From positions 1 through 7,086 of the forward strand of contig JAFTUZ010000036.1 in assembly GCA_017466005.1 (NCBI GenBank): a DNA stretch of 7,086 bases, given 5' to 3'. Origin of the DNA: Clostridia bacterium. GTDB taxonomy: Bacteria; Bacillota_A; Clostridia; Christensenellales; UBA1242. The notes below the pieces were generated by a model. That model did no database searches. It was not told the DNA's origin and saw only the letters and a list, made by a program, of their open reading frames with translations. Made by a program: the position numbers and the translations under genes. How positions within the stretch are numbered: position 1 is the first letter of the stretch; each line of letters begins with the position of its first letter. This document shows positions 1 through 4,333 of the stretch, piece after piece.

Positions 1-54
1 CACACCACCTGTGCCAATAGGGGTTGCAATAGCAACAATAGTTTTATTTTCCAT
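1..54 (-). CDS. mnmE: MnmE (TrmE) tRNA modification GTPase, N-terminal 18 codons only
   Basis: The reverse strand from base 54 reads MENKTIVAIATPIGTGGV before running off the window. This matches the conserved MnmE start, which is typically an (D/E)TI-A-IAT-P-G-GG pattern within the formyl-tetrahydrofolate-binding N-terminal domain. MnmE is a cytosolic GTPase that, with MnmG, installs the (carboxymethyl)aminomethyl group at wobble U34 of certain tRNAs. The start is supported by an AAAAGGAA Shine-Dalgarno (about bases 61-68) a few bases upstream and by a good promoter further up. The gene is divergent from the DUF1538 cassette. Only the start is visible, so the integrity of the GTPase domain cannot be judged. 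The family call rests on 18 residues but the motif is distinctive. Confidence 0.85.
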   Translation of the reverse strand, partial: MENKTIVAIATPIGTGGV

Positions 55-70
55 ATAAGTTTCCTTTTAA

Positions 71-104
71 AAGCGAAAAAAGGGTATAAAAATACCTTTT
101 GCTT
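71..104 (-). promoter_or_regulatory. Imperfect hairpin in the mnmE leader next to the SD
   Basis: Read on the minus strand, AAGC-AAAAGGTAT pairs with ATACC(C)TTTT-(TTC)-GCTT around a short T loop, with one bulged C and a small internal loop. The 3' side runs into TTTTTTCGC, about 10 bases before the mnmE SD. The CCTTTT of the 3' arm is also complementary to the SD itself (AAAAGG, bases 63-68), so this hairpin and an SD-blocking hairpin would exclude each other. A regulatory role is inference, since simple A/T-rich sequence can pair by chance. Confidence 0.35.
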
Positions 105-162
105 AATACAAATTTATTGAAATGTTTGTGTTTAACAAAAATTTCCGCTTTGACCAGAAACC

Positions 163-181
163 TTAAACCATAATGGTTTAA
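163..181 (-). promoter_or_regulatory. Perfect 9-bp inverted repeat at the 5' end of the mnmE transcript
   Basis: TTAAACCAT-A-ATGGTTTAA is a perfect inverted repeat with a one-base centre. With the transcription start predicted near base 188 on the minus strand, it would lie within about 7 bases of the transcript's 5' end. It could be a protein operator (dyad symmetry) or, less well because the loop is so tight, a 5'-protective hairpin. The sequence does not decide between these. Confidence 0.45.
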
Positions 182-321
182 ATTTGTTAAAAAAATTATA
201 ACATAAGGAAAAAAATTTTTCAATAGAAAATTAAATTTTATATGTTAAAATTAAAAAATTTTTAATAAATAAAAAAATATTAAAAAATTTGAAAATTTTT
301 GAAAAAATTTTTTGTAAATAA
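181..321. other. Extremely AT-rich divergent intergenic spacer
   Basis: The gene-free stretch 55-379 separates mnmE from the DUF1538 gene. Its central part is almost pure A/T: only 10 of the 140 bases 181-320 are G or C. It contains repeated A4-7 and T4-7 tracts such as AAAAATTTTT and AAAAAATTTTTT. Such tracts are known to bend DNA and can act as UP elements for RNA polymerase. No ORF, tRNA or recognisable riboswitch was seen; the promoters and leader structures are listed separately. Confidence 0.6.
195..223 (-). promoter_or_regulatory. Sigma-A-type promoter for mnmE
   Basis: On the minus strand there is a TTGAAA -35 box (bases 223-218), a 17-base spacer and a perfect TATAAT -10 box (bases 200-195). 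It faces mnmE and predicts a transcription start near 188 and a leader of roughly 130 bases. That is long enough to hold the two structures described in the leader. Confidence 0.7.
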
Positions 322-350
322 TTGACTTTAATTTACTGCGTATATATAAT
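322..350 (+). promoter_or_regulatory. Sigma-A-type promoter for the DUF1538/PII cassette
   Basis: TTGACT (322-327), a 17-base spacer and TATAAT (345-350) form a near-consensus vegetative promoter, preceded by A/T tracts that could act as an UP element. The predicted start near 357 gives a leader of only about 20 bases before the ATG at 380. This leaves room for little beyond the SD, so regulation is more likely at promoter or protein level than by a leader RNA. Confidence 0.8.
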
Positions 351-379
351 GAAAATGAAATAAAAATGGAAGTGACAAT

Positions 380-1885
380 ATGAAAAAGGTTTTGATGGAA
401 AAATTTAAAGAATCGTTTGTATCAATTTTGCCCATCACTATACTTGTTGTAATATTATCACTTACAATAGCACCCCTAGATAATTTAATGCTGGTACAGT
501 TTTTAGTTGCCTGTATTTTTCTTATGATAGGGATTGCTCTTTTTACTTTGGGTGCTGATACTGCAATGGTGCCTATTGGTAAAAATATGGGGTCTTATTT
601 AAGTGGAAAAAGCAAGCCGTGGATTATGATAGTGGTTTGCTTTTTGCTTGGTGTTATGGTTACCATAGCCGAGCCAGATTTAATAGTACTTGCAGGGCAA
701 GTTCAGTCGGTAGATTCTACTACTTTTATTTTATTTGTTTCGTTGGGTGTAGGAATATTTTTAATAATTGGCTTATTGCGAATTTTGTTTAAAATTCCTT
801 TGGGCGTAATATTACTTATAGCATATGGTTTAATATTTATTTTGGCATTTGTTTTGCCAGCCGCTATTGTGCCTGTTTCGTTTGATTCTGGAAGTGTAAC
901 AACTGGGCCAATTTCGGTGCCGTTTATAATGGCGTTTGGGCTTGGTTTGGCTGCTGTTCGTGGTAGTAACAGTAATGATGATAGTTTTGGGCTAATAGCG
1001 CTTGCTTCTGCGGGGCCAATTTTGTGTGTTATGATGTTTATGTGGATAAGTGGAGTAACTGGTGGGGTGCAAGTAGAGCAAACAATAACACAAGTTAATA
1101 ACTTTGGCGATATTTTAATGGGTTATATAAATGCGTTCCCTGGTTATTTAAAAGAAGTTGCAATAGCATTAGCACCAATAACAGTATTTTTCTTACTTTT
1201 CCAATTTTTTGCGTTAAAACTTCCAAAACATCAAATTTTTAAAATTTTAGTTGGTTTAATATATACATTAATTGGTATTACAATTTTCCTAACTGGTGTA
1301 AACGTAGGTTTCTTGCCAGCGGGTAAAGAAATTGGTAGTATAATTGCTGAAAATTATACTTGGGTGCTTATACCGGTGTGTATGCTTATTGGTTTTGCTA
1401 TGATTGCAGTAGAACCTGCTGTTCAAGTTTTAAATAAACAAATAGAATCTATAACTGGTGGAACAATTTCACGTAAAGTAATGTTTTTATGTATAGCTGG
1501 CGGTGTTTCGGTGGCATTAGGGCTTGTTGCGTTGCGTGTGTGGCTTGGGTTTAATATTTTGTGGGTGCTTGTGCCTGCATATGTTATTGCACTGTCACTT
1601 TCTTTTGTTGTTCCAAAAATATTTACAGGTATTGCGTTTGACTCGGGTGGTGTATCTACCGGGGCAATGGCTACAACGTTTGCATTCCCGCTTATAATGG
1701 GAGCTTGTGATGCGTTGGGTGGTAGTTTGCTTTTAGATGCGTTTGGCACATTGGCTTTTGTTGCGGTAGCACCAATACTTACAATTCAGATATTAGGTTT
1801 AATTTACAAAATAGGTATGAAAAGAAAAGAAGCACAAGAAGAAAAAGAAATTTCTAAACGTGTGGAAATTTTGGAATTTGATTAA
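380..1885 (+). CDS. DUF1538 family multi-pass membrane protein, putative transporter
   Basis: A 501-residue, very hydrophobic protein with about a dozen predicted membrane segments, recognised as DUF1538. It is built from two homologous halves. MVPIGKNMGS (63-72) matches FLPAGKEIGS (311-320). The stretch around AEPDLIVLAGQV (97-108) matches VEPAVQVLNKQI (344-355). FDSGSVTTG (168-176) matches FDSGGVSTG (420-428). The duplicated Gly/Ser/Thr-rich FDSG-V-TG and EP-V-L-Q motifs look like substrate or ion sites inside the membrane, as in internally duplicated transporters, but the substrate is unknown. The C-terminus (about 480-501) is a charged cytoplasmic tail. The start is supported by GGAAGTGA just upstream. 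Two PII-like genes follow in the same direction, which fits my recollection of DUF1538 families and suggests PII-controlled transport. The family call is firm; transport function is inference. Confidence 0.9.
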   Translation: MKKVLMEKFKESFVSILPITILVVILSLTIAPLDNLMLVQFLVACIFLMIGIALFTLGADTAMVPIGKNMGSYLSGKSKPWIMIVVCFLLGVMVTIAEPDLIVLAGQVQSVDSTTFILFVSLGVGIFLIIGLLRILFKIPLGVILLIAYGLIFILAFVLPAAIVPVSFDSGSVTTGPISVPFIMAFGLGLAAVRGSNSNDDSFGLIALASAGPILCVMMFMWISGVTGGVQVEQTITQVNNFGDILMGYINAFPGYLKEVAIALAPITVFFLLFQFFALKLPKHQIFKILVGLIYTLIGITIFLTGVNVGFLPAGKEIGSIIAENYTWVLIPVCMLIGFAMIAVEPAVQVLNKQIESITGGTISRKVMFLCIAGGVSVALGLVALRVWLGFNILWVLVPAYVIALSLSFVVPKIFTGIAFDSGGVSTGAMATTFAFPLIMGACDALGGSLLLDAFGTLAFVAVAPILTIQILGLIYKIGMKRKEAQEEKEISKRVEILEFD

Positions 1886-1891
1886 TAGGCG

Positions 1892-1965
1892 GGGGCAAGC
1901 ACGCCGGCGAAAGCCGGCTGTGTGCGCCAGCACACCACACGCATTTTGCGTGTAGTGCTTGCCCC
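1892..1965 (+). repeat. GC-rich cloverleaf (four-way junction) element between DUF1538 and PII genes
   Basis: An 11-bp perfect closing stem (GGGGCAAGCAC 1892-1902 with GTGCTTGCCCC 1955-1965) encloses three consecutive perfect hairpins. These are GCCGGC-GAAA-GCCGGC (1903-1918), GTGTGC-GCCA-GCACAC (1920-1935) and ACACGCA-TTT-TGCGTGT (1937-1953). Only single unpaired bases T1919, C1936 and A1954 remain at the junction. 49 of 74 bases are G/C, in a strongly AT-rich setting. The first hairpin has a GNRA (GAAA) tetraloop on the plus strand. It is not a tRNA (no matching arm sizes or T-loop motif), and neither strand has the U-run of a terminator. Possible roles are a REP/MITE-like mobile repeat or an mRNA processing/stability element separating transporter from regulator expression. 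Structure is certain; function and copy number are unknown. Confidence 0.85.
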
Positions 1966-1989
1966 AAAGTTTGAATAAAGGGAGATATT

Positions 1990-2364
1990 ATGGCAGTAAA
2001 AAACAAATCACCACTAGATATTATTGTGTGTTTTGTTCCGCATGATAAAACAGAACACACCATTGAAATTTTAACAAATATGGGTGTTTATTTTCAGATA
2101 GCAACTATTGCAAACGGTAAAGAAAAAAGTGGATTACTAGATTATTTAGGTATGCTAGAAACCGACCTTAGTATGATTGCTGGTTTTATAGAAAGTTCAA
2201 AGGCACACAATGCTATATATAATTTGTGCCGTAATATGGAATTATATAAGGCAAATAAAGGAATGGCTTTTTCTATTCCAGTAGTTGCAATTAGCAGAAA
2301 CGATTTAAATAAAATATTAAAATATGAACCGCCAAAAAAGGAGAAAAAAGAAGATGATTCTTAA
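1990..2364 (+). CDS. PII-like small regulatory protein, divergent (DUF1538-associated)
   Basis: A 124-residue protein about the size of PII (GlnB/GlnK, about 112). It has the ferredoxin-like order expected: strand DIIVCFVP (10-17), helix (20-31), strand VYFQIATI (33-40), then a long loop region (41-62) where the T-loop should be. Next come ETDLSMIAGFI (57-67), a second helix (71-83) and a strand GMAFSIPVVAI (91-101). The last resembles the G-x-x-F-x-x-P strand of PII proteins. It lacks an obvious uridylylated Tyr motif, so classic GlnD control is unlikely. The tail (114-124) is charged. SD AAAGGGAGA (1977-1985) precedes the ATG. It overlaps the next PII gene by 11 bases, implying translational coupling. 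The family call comes from fold-level resemblance and context, and is less firm than for the next gene. Confidence 0.65.
   Translation: MAVKNKSPLDIIVCFVPHDKTEHTIEILTNMGVYFQIATIANGKEKSGLLDYLGMLETDLSMIAGFIESSKAHNAIYNLCRNMELYKANKGMAFSIPVVAISRNDLNKILKYEPPKKEKKEDDS
2338..2343 (+). promoter_or_regulatory. Ribosome binding site fixing the second PII start at 2354
   Basis: AAGGAG lies 10 bases before ATG 2354 and inside the end of the preceding gene. An upstream in-frame ATG at 2324 would add ten residues (MNRQKRRKKK), which are simply the other-frame reading of the previous gene's tail and have no SD. Starting at 2354 puts the conserved PII strand at residues 8-14, as expected for the family. Confidence 0.75.
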
Positions 2365-2887
2365 ACAAAGTTTTGGATTAATAGTAACAATAGTAAACCA
2401 AGGTTATGCCGATAAAGTTATAGATGCTGCAAAATCTTGTGGAACAGAAGGGGCAACAATATTAAAAGCACGTGGAACTGGTATTCATGAATCTAATACT
2501 TTTATGGGGGTAAATATTCAACCAGAAAAAGAAGTTGTTTTAATGATAGTTAAAAAACAAATACGCAAAAAAGTTATGCGTGCAATTTTAAAACAAGCAG
2601 ATGTTGCGGCAGAAGGTAATGGCCTTACTTTTGCTTTGCCTTTGGGCGAAATTGCAGGTATTACACACCTTTTCCAAGAACAAAAAGCGGAAGAGAAAAA
2701 AGAACGCCTAGCACAAAAAGAACAATGTTCTCAAGAAGCCGAAAAAGAAGAAAATAAAAAAGAAGAAAAGCAAGAAAAAACAGAAACAAATAAAGTTGAA
2801 AAAGAAGAAAAACAAGATAAAGAAGTAGAAAAACAAGAGAAAACAAAAACAGAAGATTTAAAAGAAACGGATAATACAAAAAAATAA
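2354..2887 (+). CDS. PII family nitrogen-regulator-like protein with a long Lys/Glu-rich tail
   Basis: The protein has 177 residues. Residues 1-108 are a PII domain: strand GLIVTIVNQG (8-17), helix, GTEGATILKARGTG (30-43, the conserved G-T-RG segment), and a short T-loop area ESNTFMGVNI (46-55). EKEVVLMIVKK (58-68), helix, and GNGLTFALPLGEIAGI (88-103) complete the fold; the last corresponds to the B-loop/C-terminal region that contacts nucleotide in classical PII. Residues 109-177 are an unusual hydrophilic tail made mainly of K, E, Q, T and N, likely disordered or a single charged helix. Canonical PII proteins are about 112 residues, so the tail is an addition of about 65. The protein probably senses nucleotide state and binds the DUF1538 membrane protein; partner and ligand are inference. 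No terminator follows, so transcription may continue into the next gene. Confidence 0.8.
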   Translation: MILKQSFGLIVTIVNQGYADKVIDAAKSCGTEGATILKARGTGIHESNTFMGVNIQPEKEVVLMIVKKQIRKKVMRAILKQADVAAEGNGLTFALPLGEIAGITHLFQEQKAEEKKERLAQKEQCSQEAEKEENKKEEKQEKTETNKVEKEEKQDKEVEKQEKTKTEDLKETDNTKK

Positions 2888-2945
2888 AAGTGCATTTAAA
2901 AAATTACTAAAATACAATTGTAATATATTGAGGTGAAATACAGTC

Positions 2946-3614
2946 ATGAAAATAATAAGTTGGAATTGTAATGGTAAATTTAGAGAGAAATATAAATACA
3001 TTCTAGAAGAAAATGCCGACATATATGTGATACAGGAGTGTGAAAACCCTTTAAATTATCTCAAAGAATTTAAAGGGTTTTATTCTAAATATAAATGGTA
3101 TGGTGAGAATAATAATAAGGGTCTAGCAATTTTTGTTAAAGATAATATACATATACAAACAAATGAATGGCCATATTATTGTCTTCGCCATTTTATATCT
3201 GTAAAAATAAATAATAAATTTGATTTAGTTGGTGTTTGGGCAAGTCCTCCACATATAGAAGAATATTTTATATATCAAGCAATAAATATAAACAATTACT
3301 CTGAAAATACAATAATAATTGGAGATTTTAATAGTAATGCTATATGGGATAAAAAACATCAGAGAAGAAATCATACAGCTGTTGTAAACGAACTACAAAA
3401 TATCAATATAGTGTCAGCTTATCACTATTTTATGAAAGAACAATCAGGTAAAGAAACACAACCAACTTTTTATTTATATAGACATTATGATAAACCTTAT
3501 CATATTGATTATTGTTTTGGTAACCCAAAACATTTTAAAAGTTTTGATATTTTAGAATATAAAAAATGGATACAATTTTCCGACCATTTGCCTATAAAAA
3601 TTGAAATTAAATAA
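2946..3614 (+). CDS. Exonuclease/endonuclease/phosphatase (EEP) superfamily hydrolase
   Basis: A 222-residue single-domain protein with the full EEP active-site set in order: SWNCNG (5-10, Asn7), IQECE (29-33, metal-binding Glu31), IGDFNSN (125-131, Asp127 and Asn129), HIDYCF (187-191, His187/Asp189) and SDHLP (212-216, Asp213 and the general-base-type His214). It therefore appears catalytically competent for Mg2+-dependent phosphodiester cleavage. There is no signal peptide or extra domain; it is shorter than ExoIII/APE (about 255-280), so substrate (DNA repair, RNA or small phosphoester) is undecided. SD GAGGTGA (2930-2936) supports the start. A lone TACAAT (2913-2918) could be a -10 box without a clear -35; otherwise it reads through from the PII genes. 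The gene looks AT-richer than the DUF1538 gene (30 G/C in 120 bases at 3121-3240), which hints at separate acquisition. Confidence 0.85.
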   Translation: MKIISWNCNGKFREKYKYILEENADIYVIQECENPLNYLKEFKGFYSKYKWYGENNNKGLAIFVKDNIHIQTNEWPYYCLRHFISVKINNKFDLVGVWASPPHIEEYFIYQAININNYSENTIIIGDFNSNAIWDKKHQRRNHTAVVNELQNINIVSAYHYFMKEQSGKETQPTFYLYRHYDKPYHIDYCFGNPKHFKSFDILEYKKWIQFSDHLPIKIEIK

Positions 3615-3617
3615 TCT

Positions 3618-3649
3618 AATTATCACAATGAACATTATATGTGATAGTT
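3618..3649 (+). terminator. Stem-loop directly after the EEP gene
   Basis: Ten base pairs (3618-3627 with 3640-3649, including one G-U) with a 12-base loop, beginning four bases after the EEP stop and ending in TTTT. The stem is AT-rich and the U-run short, so it is a weak terminator or a 3'-protective hairpin ahead of the stronger one that follows. Confidence 0.4.
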
Positions 3650-3655
3650 TTAAAT

Positions 3656-3678
3656 AAAAGTGCAAAAGCACTTTTTTT
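3656..3678 (+). terminator. Rho-independent terminator of the EEP gene
   Basis: AAAAGTGC (3656-3663), AAAA loop, GCACTTTT (3668-3675) with the T-run continuing to 3678. It has the standard shape for an intrinsic terminator and sits 42 bases past the EEP stop. It probably ends the whole DUF1538-PII-EEP transcript, if that is one unit. Confidence 0.85.
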
Positions 3679-3689
3679 GTTATAAAATA

Positions 3690-3714
3690 AAACCAACCAC
3701 AAAGGGTTGGCTTT
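3690..3714. terminator. Second terminator-like hairpin, better on the minus strand
   Basis: CCAACC (3693-3698) pairs with GGTTGG (3705-3710). On the plus strand it is followed by CTTTAAC, a poor U-run. On the minus strand the stem is followed by TTTTATTTTA, a much better one. No minus-strand gene reading into it is annotated, so either it is a backup for the plus strand or it ends an unrecognised minus-strand RNA. Confidence 0.5.
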
Positions 3715-3727
3715 AACAAAAACCTAA

Positions 3728-3798
3728 AATTTATTAAAAGAAAATTAGGAAACTGCTTGAACTTGTGTTACGATTAAGTTCAAAACTTTTAATAAATT
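3728..3798. repeat. Nested inverted repeat upstream of the HTH regulator
   Basis: A perfect 13-bp pair, AATTTATTAAAAG (3728-3740) with CTTTTAATAAATT (3786-3798), encloses a perfect 8-bp pair, TTGAACTT (3757-3764) with AAGTTCAA (3776-3783). The two are separated by 16 bases on the left and 2 on the right. The right end abuts the -35 position of the HTH gene promoter. It could be an operator bound by the HTH protein, a structured small RNA, or the ends of a tiny inserted element. No gene is in it. Confidence 0.7.
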
Positions 3799-3816
3799 AT
3801 TAGATAATTTGTGTAG

Positions 3817-3822
3817 TATAAT
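3817..3822 (+). promoter_or_regulatory. Probable -10 box of the HTH regulator gene
   Basis: A perfect TATAAT lies 35 bases before ATG 3858, but no recognisable -35 box occurs 16-18 bases upstream. That -35 position falls in the right arm of the inverted repeat 3786-3798. A weak or activator/repressor-dependent promoter is plausible, consistent with autoregulation typical of small Cro/C1 regulators; this is inference. Confidence 0.5.
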
Positions 3823-3857
3823 GTATAAAAAGTTAAATTCTGCTAAAATTTCTATTG

Positions 3858-4097
3858 ATGCTTAAAGAAAAATTAAAGAATTTGAGAAAGGAAAATAACC
3901 TTACACAACACGAGGTTGCTAAACTACTTAATGTAGTAGATAGTTGCTATGCTAACTGGGAACAGGGTAGAACCGAGCCCAACATATCAATGATTAGAAA
4001 CCTGTGCTGTATTTTTGGTGTTACTTCTGATGAGTTGTTAGAAATAGAATCAGTTGCAAAAACTGATAAAAAACGTATTCCTAAACAGCCCAACTAA
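3858..4097 (+). CDS. Small Cro/C1-type (XRE family) HTH transcriptional regulator
   Basis: A 79-residue DNA-binding protein. Residues 2-60 form the five-helix HTH_3 domain: LKNLRKENNLTQHEVAKLLNV includes helices 1-2, SCYANWEQGRTEPN holds the recognition helix and the W-E-x-G-R-x-x-P signature, and LCCIFGVTSDELLE closes the domain. About 18 charged residues follow, with no sensor or peptidase domain. A TTG at 3855 is in frame, but ATG 3858 is the more likely start; neither has a visible SD (the 20 bases before it are A/T-rich TTCTATTG-like), so translation is probably weak or leader-dependent. Neighbours are the EEP gene upstream behind terminators and a convergent DEAD helicase. Targets are unknown; autoregulation through the adjacent inverted repeat is a guess. 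Confidence 0.85.
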   Translation: MLKEKLKNLRKENNLTQHEVAKLLNVVDSCYANWEQGRTEPNISMIRNLCCIFGVTSDELLEIESVAKTDKKRIPKQPN

Positions 4098-4237
4098 TAC
4101 ATTATACTTTAGCATTTTATAACATTACAAACATAATTTCAATATTAGATTATTAAATATTTTCAAGAAAATTAACATATTTTAAATAAAGATGTAGAAA
4201 AATGTCGTTTTTATATTAATATTTATTAAAATTCAAC

Positions 4238-4275
4238 AAAAAACCACAGAATTAGTCTGTGGCTTTTATTTTTCT
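4238..4275. terminator. Bidirectional terminator between HTH gene and DEAD helicase
   Basis: CCACAGA (4244-4250), ATTAG loop, TCTGTGG (4256-4262). On the plus strand it is followed by CTTTTATTTTT, on the minus strand by TTTTTTGTTG. It can end both the HTH transcript and the convergent helicase transcript. The rest of 4098-4333 is AT-rich with no ORF or RNA gene seen. Confidence 0.85.
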
Positions 4276-4333
4276 ACAAATTATTTAAACAAGTTTTTTG
4301 TTTTATAAATAAAGTTGTTTGTGGAAAACTAAT

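Noticed and set aside
1892..1965. Cloverleaf as a tRNA gene
   Set aside because: Length is right but the arms are 11, 6, 6 and 7 bp with no seven-base anticodon loop, no T-loop GTTCGA-like motif and no D-loop GG.
1892..1965. Cloverleaf as an intrinsic terminator of the DUF1538 gene
   Set aside because: The 3' arm is followed by AAAGTTTG and, on the other strand, CGCCTATT; neither is a U-run.
1854..2063. Minus-strand 69-codon open frame across the GC-rich element
   Set aside because: It exists because the cloverleaf element has few stops; the product shows no family resemblance and it overlaps two real genes.
2324..2353. Ten-residue N-terminal extension of the second PII protein
   Set aside because: No SD for ATG 2324, highly basic leader unlike PII proteins, and a good SD sits before ATG 2354.
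2661..2879. Minus-strand Leu/Phe-rich open frame
   Set aside because: It is the complement of the Lys/Glu-rich tail of the second PII gene; GAA/AAA codons read backwards give Phe/Leu/Ser.
3728..3798. CRISPR or integron attC site
   Set aside because: There are only two nested inverted repeats, no repeated direct units and no GTTRRRY/RYYYAAC core sites.
4319..4328. DnaA-box-like TGTGGAAAA suggesting an origin
   Set aside because: It is a single imperfect copy with one mismatch and no cluster; mnmE proximity alone is not enough evidence for oriC.
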